From: CAYOHR01 sp964512145
GTDB taxonomy: Bacteria; Bacteroidota; Bacteroidia; Flavobacteriales_G; JALEGO01
Length of the DNA: 10,514 nt
Assembly (NCBI GenBank): GCA_964512145.1
Contig: CAZEIM010000064.1
Span: 1 to 10,514, forward strand
Direction: 5' to 3'
Shown here: piece by piece, positions 1 through 7,281 of the stretch
Numbering within the stretch: the stretch's first letter is position 1
Layout: each line of letters starts with the position of its first letter
Translations under genes and position numbers: made by a program
Notes under the pieces: model-generated
The model's database searches: none
What the model was told of the DNA's origin: nothing
Seen by the model: only the letters and a program-made list of their open reading frames with translations

Positions 1-1234
1 ATGTTTTTTGTTGAATTTTTTCGGCTAATGTTAAATTTTTTTGTGCATTTTCTAATTCATTTAATGCATTTATAAATTCTGTTTTTGAAGCTTGATACTC
101 TACATTAATTGAATTTTCCGTGAATTTTTTAGCCTCTTTAATTCGCTCCAATTCTATACTTGCTTTTTTAACTTCTGCGAAATATAAGCCTCCACTAAAT
201 ATAGGCACTTGTAATTTTAATCCCCAAAGGGTTGTCGGATACCATTTGTTGGGGATTTTAAACTCGTTAAAAAAAGAGTTTTCAGAGTGAGATACAAATC
301 CAATTAATCGAGGATATGCTTTAGAAACTTCCGATTTTTTATTCAACATAAGTAACTGCTCACGTTGAATCATTAATTTATATTCAGGAATAGATTGAAT
401 ATTTAACTCTTGCTGTATTAGGGTATTATTGGTGTTTTTGGTGAGCTCATTTAAGGTGGTACTTAATACTATTTCATCTTGTAAAGGATATCCCATTTGA
501 AACTTAAGCATATATACCGTTAACGCGTATTGATTTTTAGCATTATTTAACGATGTTTTAATGGTATTAAGTGTATATTCCAGCTGATCTACATCTTGTT
601 CTTCTAAAAATCCCTGGTTATATAAGGCTTTAGTTTGCTTAAGGATATCTTCTATTTTATTAGTACTCTCAAGAAGTAATCGAGAATTTTCTGAGGCAAT
701 TAATGCCATGTAATAAGATTTTTCTTTCTTATTATACACATCGTCAATTGTTTTATTTTCCTGTATTTTATTCATCTCTTCATAGGCTTTTGCAGCTTTT
801 AAGCCATAAAAATAGGAGCCGTCAAATATAAGTTGGTTAAGCGTTAAGCCACCGGTAGTATTAAAGTTAGTTCCAAATCGAAGCTCATTAAATTCGGATG
901 TAGGAGCGGGAGTGTTTAGTGGAACGCCTGTAGCTAATGAAACACCTCCTAAAAATTGTGTAAGATAGTCAGGAAACCCAAAAGCATCAGCCGGAACTAA
1001 AGAAACCGGTAAATTAATAAAATTTTGAAATGTTCCTTCTGCGTTTAGCTGAGGTAAACCTACCGAACGTATAGAATTTACATCTTGTTTAGCCAATTCA
1101 CTTTCAAACCGAGCATTTTTTACACTAAAAAAATGCTCGGACGCATATTTTTTGGCATCTTCAAGGGTAAATGAAGTTTGCGCTGGGATATAAAAAGCAT
1201 TTGATATTAATGCAATTAGCAATAATTTTTTCAT
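1..1234 (-). CDS. TolC-family outer-membrane efflux protein, partial (3' end beyond the window)
   Basis: Outer-membrane channel component of a tripartite efflux pump; it would carry substrates from a periplasmic adaptor and inner-membrane pump to the outside. The frame is open for 411 codons from ATG 1234 to the left edge without a stop, so the C-terminus is missing (family members usually have about 420-480 residues). A signal peptide is visible (MKKLLLIALISNAFYIPAQ, cut near the AQ). The first TolC repeat follows, with 'VKNARFESELAKQD' and 'GLPQLNAEG'. Near residue 340 comes the family-typical 'TTLWGLKLQVPIFSGGLY', then a long helical stretch. The start overlaps the stop of the TetR gene upstream (ATGA, 1234-1231), suggesting translational coupling. 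Family and operon context are clear; the transported substrate is unknown. An adaptor and RND pump downstream are expected but not visible. Confidence 0.93.
   Translation of the reverse strand, partial: MKKLLLIALISNAFYIPAQTSFTLEDAKKYASEHFFSVKNARFESELAKQDVNSIRSVGLPQLNAEGTFQNFINLPVSLVPADAFGFPDYLTQFLGGVSLATGVPLNTPAPTSEFNELRFGTNFNTTGGLTLNQLIFDGSYFYGLKAAKAYEEMNKIQENKTIDDVYNKKEKSYYMALIASENSRLLLESTNKIEDILKQTKALYNQGFLEEQDVDQLEYTLNTIKTSLNNAKNQYALTVYMLKFQMGYPLQDEIVLSTTLNELTKNTNNTLIQQELNIQSIPEYKLMIQREQLLMLNKKSEVSKAYPRLIGFVSHSENSFFNEFKIPNKWYPTTLWGLKLQVPIFSGGLYFAEVKKASIELERIKEAKKFTENSINVEYQASKTEFINALNELENAQKNLTLAEKIQQKT
1109..1140. repeat. 13-bp perfect inverted repeat inside the TolC gene
   Basis: Arms 1109-1121 and 1128-1140 pair perfectly (outer bases CCGAGCATTTTTT) around a 6-nt loop. 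The site lies near codons 32-42 of the TolC gene, just after the signal peptide. In the mRNA it would form a stable hairpin. There is only a TTT after the 3' arm, so it is a poor intrinsic terminator. It encodes ordinary conserved TolC residues, so it may be accidental. Confidence 0.6.
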
Positions 1235-1839
1235 ATTGTTGAGTTCACTTTATTTAAATATTGAATACCTTTTCCGCTGGCCACACCCCGTATGTGGTAA
1301 TTCATCATCTCTTTATATATTTCGTGTGCCGAAAACAGCTCGCTAGGAAAAACATCAGGGTTCATCATAGCATCAATTTTACTGATATATAATTTTGTTA
1401 ACACCGGAATATTCATGTCTTTTCTATATAAACCTTGTTCTACGCCTTTTTGAAAATTATCGCAAATGCAATTGTAAATGTGTTCTGTTTTATATTTAAT
1501 AAACGTATCCCATGCACTGGGGTGATATTTTTTTAAATCGTAAAATATAGAAGGATGAATTTGTTTAATGTTAGTGCTTACATGATTACTTATAGCCAAC
1601 ATTTCATCAATGGCGTTATTTTTTTCGGACATGATATCGCAGGTTAATTTCTTTTCATTTTCTATATGATATTCTATCGCTTTTTCAACCAACGCATTTT
1701 TATCTTTTACATATTCATATAAGGTTTTTTTGGATATTTTTAATTCCCGGGCAATATCATCCATGGTTAAGCTTTTAATACCAAACCTCATAAATAATAA
1801 CATAACCTTAGAAAGTAGTATTTCCATTTCTTCTTTCAT
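1231..1839 (-). CDS. TetR/AcrR-family transcriptional regulator
   Basis: One-component repressor, probably controlling itself and the efflux genes downstream. It has 202 residues, normal for TetR. The N-terminal DNA-binding domain (about residues 5-55) contains a typical helix-turn-helix, 'SLTMDDIARELKISKKTLYEY', followed by 'VKDKNALVEKAIEYH'. The rest is a helical ligand-binding domain without recognisable motifs. The open frame extends 9 codons upstream to 1866, but those codons cover the promoter -7 box (1844-1851) and run into the palindrome, so ATG 1839 is preferred; ATG 1827 is a second possibility. The TGA stop overlaps the TolC start by 4 nt. The 21-bp palindrome just upstream is the likely operator, implying autorepression relieved by a pump substrate. 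Family assignment is firm; ligand and targets are inferred. Confidence 0.92.
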   Translation of the reverse strand: MKEEMEILLSKVMLLFMRFGIKSLTMDDIARELKISKKTLYEYVKDKNALVEKAIEYHIENEKKLTCDIMSEKNNAIDEMLAISNHVSTNIKQIHPSIFYDLKKYHPSAWDTFIKYKTEHIYNCICDNFQKGVEQGLYRKDMNIPVLTKLYISKIDAMMNPDVFPSELFSAHEIYKEMMNYHIRGVASGKGIQYLNKVNSTI

Positions 1840-1843
1840 GGTG

Positions 1844-1851
1844 CAAATATA
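1844..1851 (-). promoter_or_regulatory. -7 element (TATATTTG) of the TetR-TolC operon
   Basis: Read on the minus strand this is an exact match to the Bacteroidota -7 consensus TAnnTTTG. It ends only 4 nt before ATG 1839, so the transcript would have almost no leader if that ATG is used. The expected -33 region (about 1871-1878, TTTG/TTTC) lies inside the left arm of the adjacent palindrome, so a bound repressor would block the promoter. Confidence 0.65.
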
Positions 1852-1859
1852 AAAAACAT

Positions 1860-1907
1860 TTAACACACCGGAAACAAAAATTATGTTTTTTGTTTCCGGT
1901 GTGTTAA
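1860..1907. promoter_or_regulatory. 21-bp perfect inverted repeat, probable TetR operator
   Basis: Arms 1860-1880 and 1887-1907 are perfect reverse complements, separated by 6 nt. The core of each arm reads ACACACCGGAAAC or its complement. The repeat covers the -33 region of the TetR promoter. It is not downstream of any gene on either strand (it lies between two divergent 5' ends), so a terminator is unlikely. TetR proteins usually bind palindromes of 15-30 bp, so the 48-bp span may hold two dimers. Operator function is inferred from position and symmetry. Confidence 0.7.
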
Positions 1908-2096
1908 CATTTTCATCAAGTGAAATTGAAATAAATTAACTTTTACAAATAGTATATTGTATGTTTTTGTGTTAAAAATTAAAATAATATATTATAAACA
2001 ATATTTTAACATATTATTTTAAAAACATTAGGTAGTAAATGATTAATTTAGTGTTATAAAATTTTCTATCTGAAAGTATTTCAAAAAATACAGGTA
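1908..2096. other. AT-rich intergenic region upstream of the GH5 gene
   Basis: About 190 bases of nearly pure A/T separate the TetR operator from the GH5 reading frame. No convincing TAnnTTTG -7 element, RNA gene or short coding frame is seen. A 12-bp all-AT inverted repeat (1979-1990 with 2011-2022, 20-nt loop) is present but could easily arise by chance in such sequence. The GH5 promoter presumably lies here or just inside the annotated frame. Confidence 0.4.
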
Positions 2097-3620
2097 TTGA
2101 TTCTAAATAAAACAACCTTTCCATTCTTACATGTATTTTATTATGGTAAATACTTTTTAAAATATAGTTCAGGTCCTTTCATTAATATATTTAAAACAAG
2201 TATCGCTCACAGCTTCGTAATTGTTTTTTTCTTTGTATTAAAAATTGGGAGCATAAACGCTCAGTATTCTACAGCTTTAAATAGGTTAAATGCCTTTGGT
2301 AAGGGAGTTAATGCCAATCAGTGGTTAACGCCCAATAAATCGGTTTTTGATCCAAGCAGGTATTCAAGAGCTGATTTTGTACAAATGAAAAATATTGGAT
2401 TTAACCACGTAAGAATACCTGTGAGTTATGACAAGTGGTTTGAGCCTGTGGCAGGAAAAGTAAACGACACGCTCAATAAATGGGTAGATAGCGCTGTAGT
2501 ATGGGCACTTCAAAGTGGGCTTAGAGCAATTATTGATTTACATCCTTCTGGAACCGAGGATTATTATTTATTAAACCAATCACTACCAAATTTTACTCAA
2601 AATAAAAATATGATAGCCTCCATTTGGCGTCAGGTAGCTCAGCGATATTTATCGGTGCCAAAACATTTATTAATGTACGAAATATACAACGAACCAGGGT
2701 ATGTGGATGAAAATGCATATTCCATTTTTGCGCAACAGGTGATTGATTCCATTCGAAAAGTGGATGTTGATAAAACTATTATTATAGAGGGTCCCCTTTC
2801 AAAATTTCATCTTCTTTCAGATACAAATCTTGTGGGTACATTTCATTTTTACAATCCAGGAAATTTTACCCATCAAGGAGCTACTTGGACACCATTGCCT
2901 AGGAACACAGTAAGTATACCATTTCCGTATGATCCATATACTATGCCTCCTATTCATCCAATTGATGCAGCCGATCCGTTTGCCTTGTATCAATACGTTA
3001 ATTATGACGAGTTAGGAACAGTTAATAAAATTTTATCTTCCATAGAATTTTTTTATAACTCATCCAAGCAATATGCCAACGTGCCTATTTATGTAGGAGA
3101 ATTTGGGGTTTCTAATCTTGCACCCGTAGAAAGCAGATTGTATTGGATGGAAATAGTTCGAAAAAAATTAGATTCATTACAAACTACATGGGCAGTATGG
3201 AGTTGGAAAGGCTTTAACACTCCGGCATCTTTTCAAATGTTTAATTGTAATAATTGTATTGATTCGGATAGCGTATACTCAACCAGCTCAGGATATACCC
3301 AATTATGTGCTTTAGATTTGACAACACAGTGTTTTATAGTAACTTCTCAAACGAGTTATATTGAAGAATCATCAAACAATCTTACTTTTTATCCAAATCC
3401 AACAACCGATAAAATTTTAATCACTTCAAAAGAACTCTCATTATTAGCTGAAGGGAAAGATTTTACTGTATTTAACCATTTAGGAGTTATGGTAAAAAAA
3501 GGAAAATATTATAGTACAAAAGGCATAGATGTAAACGGTTTTTCAAACGGTTTGTATAGCGTTTATATTGATGTAAACAATCAAATATATTTTGGGAAAT
3601 TTTTAAAAACCTCTCGGTAA
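2097..3620 (+). CDS. Secreted GH5-family glycoside hydrolase (endoglucanase-like) with T9SS sorting domain
   Basis: Probable cellulase-type beta-glycanase, secreted or displayed on the cell surface. Numbering is from TTG 2097 (507 aa). A signal peptide h-region 'SFVIVFFFVLKIGSINA' ends at residue 55. The GH5 barrel spans about 60-385: 'HVRIPVSYD' (104-112), 'IIDLHP' (145-150), acid/base Glu199 in 'YNEP', His250 in 'TFHFY', 'FTHQGATW' (257-264), nucleophile Glu335 in 'VGEFG', and 'WAVWSWKGF' (365-373). Four cysteines (384, 387, 404, 412) follow and may form disulfides. Residues about 424-507 are a T9SS sorting domain with 'FYPNPTTDKI'. The start is doubtful: no ATG occurs in frame before Met97, which is inside the catalytic domain, so initiation must use TTG 2097 (an unusually long n-region) or a rarer codon such as ATA/ATT near 2181-2189. 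Substrate beyond GH5 level is not determinable. Confidence 0.88.
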   Translation: MILNKTTFPFLHVFYYGKYFLKYSSGPFINIFKTSIAHSFVIVFFFVLKIGSINAQYSTALNRLNAFGKGVNANQWLTPNKSVFDPSRYSRADFVQMKNIGFNHVRIPVSYDKWFEPVAGKVNDTLNKWVDSAVVWALQSGLRAIIDLHPSGTEDYYLLNQSLPNFTQNKNMIASIWRQVAQRYLSVPKHLLMYEIYNEPGYVDENAYSIFAQQVIDSIRKVDVDKTIIIEGPLSKFHLLSDTNLVGTFHFYNPGNFTHQGATWTPLPRNTVSIPFPYDPYTMPPIHPIDAADPFALYQYVNYDELGTVNKILSSIEFFYNSSKQYANVPIYVGEFGVSNLAPVESRLYWMEIVRKKLDSLQTTWAVWSWKGFNTPASFQMFNCNNCIDSDSVYSTSSGYTQLCALDLTTQCFIVTSQTSYIEESSNNLTFYPNPTTDKILITSKELSLLAEGKDFTVFNHLGVMVKKGKYYSTKGIDVNGFSNGLYSVYIDVNNQIYFGKFLKTSR

Positions 3621-3657
3621 ATAAAAATCTAACTCATTTTTTGTTTTATCATACCTA

Positions 3658-3686
3658 TTGCTTATTCTATTACAATATTATTTTTG
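3658..3686 (+). promoter_or_regulatory. Promoter of the flippase gene (TTG, 18 nt, TATTTTTG)
   Basis: TATTTTTG at 3679-3686 matches TAnnTTTG exactly, with TTG at 3658-3660 at suitable spacing for a -33 element. Transcription would begin near 3692, about a dozen bases before the TTG start codon. This suggests the flippase is transcribed independently of the GH5 gene. Confidence 0.55.
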
Positions 3687-3703
3687 TGCCACTTTTATAA
3701 GCA

Positions 3704-5164
3704 TTGTCAAAAACAAAAAACATTATCACCCTAAGTGCAGGCCAAGCTATAAATACAGGTATTAATATTCTTTTTTTACCCTTTTTAGCCCGAACACTCC
3801 CCTACGAAGTTTACGGTACTTATGGTCAAATGATTTTGCTGGTCGATTTTTTTACTATTTTTTTCACCCTTGGTTTGGATCAAATTATATATAGCTTTTT
3901 AGAGAAAAAAGATTTATCGACCTCAAAAGTTTTTACACAACATATTGTCTCGGGTTTAATGAGTGGTATTATAGTTTGTGTTTTAATTCTTTTATTAGCC
4001 TCATTGTTTGCTGTTTACTTTCAAAATTCTTTATTAAAAGAGTATTTAATGCTCTATAGCTTTTCAGCTGTTTTTCAAATTGCTAATGCCGTAATTTTTG
4101 CGTTTTTAATACAACAACAAAAAGTTGTATATAGAATGTTTTTGTTTGTTTCGGTTAATATCATTAAAGTGATTGTTTTTTTTATCAGCGTTCAGTATTT
4201 CCATACCATTATTTACGGAATTTTGGGGATGGTCATATTATCGGCTTTACAATTTCTTGTCGGTTTATGGCTTACCCGAAATAACATAAGCCCGTATTTT
4301 TCATATAAACTTTATAAAGAACAACTTAAACTTGGTTTTCCCATAAGCTTATCGGCCTTTTCTGTTATTGCGTTTTATTATATCGACAGCATTATGATTA
4401 GTAAATTATTAAGCGTAAAGGATTATGCCATTTATAGAAACGGAGCCATTGAAATTCCATTTTTAACCATTTTTTTGAGATCGGTTTCTGCTATTGTATT
4501 TCCGGATATCGTTAAACTGTCTGAAAATAAACAATGGGAAGCGCTCACTAAGTTAAAGCGCCATATAATTTCTCATTCTGCACTTATTATGTTTCCGGCA
4601 ATATTTTTTGTGTTGTTTAATTCTAAAGAGATTATAACATGGTATTTAGGAGAAAAATACAGCGATAGCTCTATCATTTTTTTTGCGTATAGTATTACGT
4701 TTTGTTTGCGTGTGATTAATTATTATGAAATATTGGTAGCAAACAAAAAATCGTATAGTGTAGTTTTAATCACTTTATTGGTCATTCCAATCAATATTTT
4801 GTTAGATTATTTTTTAATAAAAAAGTGGGGATTATTAGGTGCAGGCATTACCCATTTTATAACCTTTTTTATATATGCAACCTTATTGTTACAAAAAAAT
4901 ATTCGAGTATTACAAACCACTTTTTTCCAATTAATTGAATGGAAAAAAATACTTTCCATGACCAGTTTATGTCTTATAGTTCTTATACTTTTAAATTCCA
5001 TGTTACCCGAAACCAGAAGCATATGGCACTTAGGACTTTATGCATTATTGTTTTTTATACCTACGTATGTTTTGATGTTTTTATTGAAATTTTTTGATGG
5101 AGTTATTTTACAAAAAATACTTCCTAAATATATTTTGAAAAAATTGGAACGAATTTTAAGGTAA
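3704..5164 (+). CDS. Wzx-type polysaccharide flippase (MOP superfamily membrane protein)
   Basis: Inner-membrane protein expected to flip lipid-linked oligosaccharides to the periplasmic face for surface polysaccharide or lipopolysaccharide assembly. It has 486 residues, normal for Wzx/RfbX proteins. Successive hydrophobic segments run through the whole length, roughly 12-14 helices. The N-terminal 'ITLSAGQAINTGINILFLPF' (first helix) and 'KKWGLLGAGITHFITF' (373-388) are typical of the family. The start is TTG: an in-frame TAA at 3698-3700 rules out upstream starts, and the next Met (residue 43) would delete the first helix. There is a dedicated promoter just upstream. No glycosyltransferase or Wzy gene is nearby, so the substrate cannot be inferred from context. 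A peptidoglycan-precursor or teichoic-type flippase is a less likely alternative. Confidence 0.85.
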   Translation: MSKTKNIITLSAGQAINTGINILFLPFLARTLPYEVYGTYGQMILLVDFFTIFFTLGLDQIIYSFLEKKDLSTSKVFTQHIVSGLMSGIIVCVLILLLASLFAVYFQNSLLKEYLMLYSFSAVFQIANAVIFAFLIQQQKVVYRMFLFVSVNIIKVIVFFISVQYFHTIIYGILGMVILSALQFLVGLWLTRNNISPYFSYKLYKEQLKLGFPISLSAFSVIAFYYIDSIMISKLLSVKDYAIYRNGAIEIPFLTIFLRSVSAIVFPDIVKLSENKQWEALTKLKRHIISHSALIMFPAIFFVLFNSKEIITWYLGEKYSDSSIIFFAYSITFCLRVINYYEILVANKKSYSVVLITLLVIPINILLDYFLIKKWGLLGAGITHFITFFIYATLLLQKNIRVLQTTFFQLIEWKKILSMTSLCLIVLILLNSMLPETRSIWHLGLYALLFFIPTYVLMFLLKFFDGVILQKILPKYILKKLERILR

Positions 5165-5170
5165 ATATTA

Positions 5171-5198
5171 TTTGTCTTTTTGTAATAATATATTTTTG
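5171..5198 (+). promoter_or_regulatory. Promoter of the repeat-protein gene (TTTG, 16 nt, TATTTTTG)
   Basis: TATTTTTG at 5191-5198 matches the TAnnTTTG -7 consensus, with TTTG at 5171-5174 as a possible -33 element at slightly short spacing. Transcription would begin near 5205, leaving a leader of about 85 nt before ATG 5292. No terminator-like hairpin was seen between the flippase stop and this site. Confidence 0.5.
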
Positions 5199-5291
5199 TA
5201 GTTTTGGAGCAATTTCACATTATTTTAATATCCTATCATACGTACAGTTAAAATTTTGATAATTATTAAATTAAACTAAAAAACAATACAT

Positions 5292-6758
5292 ATGAAAACA
5301 TATATATACTCTTCTATTTTCATTATTGCCGTAAGCGGAATGCAAATAATTAATGCCCAAACTCAAAAAGGCAATGACATTGATGGAGAAGCAGCTGGAG
5401 ACTGGTCAGGCAGTGCTTTATCAATGCCCGATGCAAATACCATAGCTATTGGGGCTTATCGGAATGACGGCAATGGAACAGATGCAGGTCATGTGCGTGT
5501 TTATAACTGGAATGGTTCTGCTTGGACACAAAAGGGAACAGATATTGATGGTGAATCATTTGGTGATTATTCAGGGAGCTCTTTAAGTATGCCCGATCCT
5601 AATACCATAGCCATAGGTGCAGGTGAAAATGGGGTAACTAACAATGGACATGTTCGAATATATCGCTGGAATGGTAGTTCTTGGGTGCAAAAAGGATTAG
5701 ATATTGATGGAGAAGCATCTTATGATCATTTTGGGATTGTTTCTATGCCCGACTCAAATACTGTAGCTATTGGGGCTTATTTAAATGATGGAAGTTTTAG
5801 TAATGCTGGTCATGTACGTATATATACTTGGAACGGAAGTGCCTGGATACAAAAAGGTTTAAATATAAATGGAGAAGCTAATGATGATTATTCAGGAAGT
5901 AGTATTTCTATGCCTGATTCATATACATTAGCAATAGGCGCTTATGCGAATGATGGCAATGGCACTGAAGCAGGTCATGTACGTGTTTATACTTGGAAAG
6001 GCTCTGCATGGGTGCAAAAAGGAATGGACATTGACGGAGAAGCTTTGGGCGATTGGTCAGGTAGATCGGTAAGTATGCCCGATTCAAATACTGTTGCTAT
6101 TGGAGCTATGTATAACGATGGTAATGGTACAGATGCCGGTCATGTCAGAATTTATAGTTGGAATGGAAGTGATTGGCAACAGAAAGGGAATGATATTGAT
6201 GGAGATGCACCTAATGATAAATTCGGAAGCTTTGTATATATGCTTGATTCTAATACCATTGCCATATCTGGCCCAAGTAATGATGCAAACGGATCTGATG
6301 CTGGTCATGTGCGAGTGTTTAAATGGATTTACGGGGATTGGGTACAATATGGAGTGGATATTTATGGAGAAGCTCCCTTTGACTATTCGGGGAATTCTAT
6401 ATGCATGCCTGATTCTAACACCATTGCCATTGGAGCACCATTTAATGACGGAAATGGAAGCGATGCAGGACATGTAAGGGTTTATTCTTTTTCTACAATA
6501 GTAGATGTTATTGATAAAGAACTCGAAAATATAGTATTGTTTCCTAACCCAACAAGCAATCAATTAAACATTCACGTAAAGGATATGTACACCCATATTA
6601 AAGTTATTGTAAGAAATTCTATAGGCCAAGAAATAATAAATAAATCCTATACCTCAAAAAATAAGATTAAATTAGAAATCGAAGGTGATCCTGGAATTTA
6701 TTTTGTTGAAGTAATATCAAACAATAAAACTAAAGTATTAAAATTCATAAAGAAATAA
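5292..6758 (+). CDS. Secreted seven-repeat (FG-GAP/beta-propeller-like) protein with T9SS sorting domain
   Basis: Predicted cell-surface or extracellular protein, role unknown. A signal peptide (residues 1-23, ending 'IINAQ') is followed by seven tandem repeats of 53-55 residues starting near 25, 80, 133, 187, 242, 297 and 352. Each runs 'QKGxDIDGEAxxDxSG', 'SMPDSNTIAIGA', 'NDGNGTDAGHVRVYxWNGSxW'. The number, length and 'G..DG..AGHV.VY' pattern suggest a seven-bladed beta-propeller resembling integrin-alpha FG-GAP proteins; Asp/Asn/Gly-rich loops could bind calcium. Blade 6 is the most divergent ('YMLDSNTIAISGPSND'). Residues about 405-488 form a T9SS sorting domain ('FPNPTSNQLNIHV' and a C-terminal 'VLKFIKK'). 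No catalytic motif is visible; it could be an adhesin or binding protein. Start ATG 5292 sits just before the signal peptide. Confidence 0.85.
   Translation: MKTYIYSSIFIIAVSGMQIINAQTQKGNDIDGEAAGDWSGSALSMPDANTIAIGAYRNDGNGTDAGHVRVYNWNGSAWTQKGTDIDGESFGDYSGSSLSMPDPNTIAIGAGENGVTNNGHVRIYRWNGSSWVQKGLDIDGEASYDHFGIVSMPDSNTVAIGAYLNDGSFSNAGHVRIYTWNGSAWIQKGLNINGEANDDYSGSSISMPDSYTLAIGAYANDGNGTEAGHVRVYTWKGSAWVQKGMDIDGEALGDWSGRSVSMPDSNTVAIGAMYNDGNGTDAGHVRIYSWNGSDWQQKGNDIDGDAPNDKFGSFVYMLDSNTIAISGPSNDANGSDAGHVRVFKWIYGDWVQYGVDIYGEAPFDYSGNSICMPDSNTIAIGAPFNDGNGSDAGHVRVYSFSTIVDVIDKELENIVLFPNPTSNQLNIHVKDMYTHIKVIVRNSIGQEIINKSYTSKNKIKLEIEGDPGIYFVEVISNNKTKVLKFIKK
5364..6488 (+). repeat. Seven tandem ~162-bp coding repeats
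   Basis: The DNA shows seven imperfect tandem copies of about 159-165 bp, matching the protein repeats of the surface protein. They share recurrent words such as 'ATTGATGGAGAAGC', 'ATGCCCGATTCAAATAC' and 'GCAGGTCATGT'. Copies are diverged at the DNA level yet strongly conserved in protein, so the array looks old and selected rather than recently expanded. Copy number could still vary by recombination between the most similar units. Confidence 0.85.
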
Positions 6759-6879
6759 AAGTTTGATATGTATTCTAAAATTATACATTTTTTGAGCCTA
6801 TTATTTTGCTTAAAATGAGCATGTTAATTATAAAAACCTTTTAAATAGATTAATTTTAATAATATTATAAAATGCACAT
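6759..6879. other. Convergent intergenic spacer without clear terminator
   Basis: This 121-bp AT-rich gap lies between the 3' ends of the repeat-protein gene (plus) and the HxlR gene (minus). A weak imperfect hairpin (TTTTGAGC ... GCTTAAAA, near 6791-6816) is the only terminator-like structure seen, with one mismatch. It is too weak to call. Confidence 0.35.
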
Positions 6880-7254
6880 TTATTTTCCTTTTTTATGCTT
6901 TACATTTTTCTTATGCTCAACACCAAATTCTTTCATCAGTTCTAGTCCATAATTTCTAATAGTATCTATAATTTCAATGGAGCGTTTTCCTCGTTTAGTT
7001 ATAGAATATTCAACCTTAGGAGGAACAATGGCAAATACTTTCCTTTTAATAAATCCCTCTTCTTCTAATTCTCTAAGCTGACTGGTTAACATTTTATGGG
7101 TAATATGAGGTATATCTTTTTTTAATTCCCCATATCTCATAACTTTATCCTTTAATCTCCATAAAATAGGCATTTTCCACGTCCCCCCAATTCTATCCAT
7201 AGCAAATTCTACGGGATTATAGTACAGTTTATTATTATATAAAAATTCAGGCAT
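6880..7254 (-). CDS. HxlR-family winged-helix transcriptional regulator
   Basis: Small dimeric DNA-binding regulator, 124 residues from ATG 7254, the usual HxlR size. The signature is complete: 'NPVEFAMDRIGGTWKMPILW' (13-32), 'MRYGELKKDIPHITHKMLTSQLRELEEEGFI' region (39-69) as recognition helices, 'PPKVEYSITKRGKRS' wing (78-92). Many HxlR members (e.g. YodB, HypR) sense oxidants or electrophiles through an N-terminal Cys close to the PVE motif. Here that region has Asn13 and the protein contains no Cys, so thiol sensing is unlikely. The open frame extends to a TTG at 7284, but that TTG is the last three bases of the -7 box TATTTTTG, so it cannot be in the transcript. It is divergent from the DJ-1 gene with a shared palindrome between them, so it probably regulates itself and/or that gene. 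Confidence 0.9.
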   Translation of the reverse strand: MPEFLYNNKLYYNPVEFAMDRIGGTWKMPILWRLKDKVMRYGELKKDIPHITHKMLTSQLRELEEEGFIKRKVFAIVPPKVEYSITKRGKRSIEIIDTIRNYGLELMKEFGVEHKKNVKHKKGK

Positions 7255-7281
7255 ATACTCAGGAATAAATTTTTTATTTTT

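Noticed and set aside
1979..2022. 12-bp AT-only inverted repeat with 20-nt loop
   Set aside because: It is made only of A and T in a very AT-rich spacer, so chance occurrence is likely.
4807..5022. 71-codon frame on the minus strand inside the flippase gene
   Set aside because: It is antisense to a well-supported membrane protein, has no family resemblance and no promoter; a shadow frame.
6094..6477. 127-codon plus-strand frame within the repeat protein
   Set aside because: It overlaps the real gene in another frame and only reflects the repeat structure.
5364..6488. Periodic repeats considered as a CRISPR-like array
   Set aside because: The period is about 162 bp, the repeats are diverged, and they are continuous coding sequence.
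6084..6563. 159-codon minus-strand frame within the repeat protein
   Set aside because: It mirrors the tandem coding repeats and produces a periodic, non-family protein; an antisense shadow.
6791..6816. Possible bidirectional terminator between convergent genes
   Set aside because: The stem has only 8 bp with a mismatch and no clear T tract.
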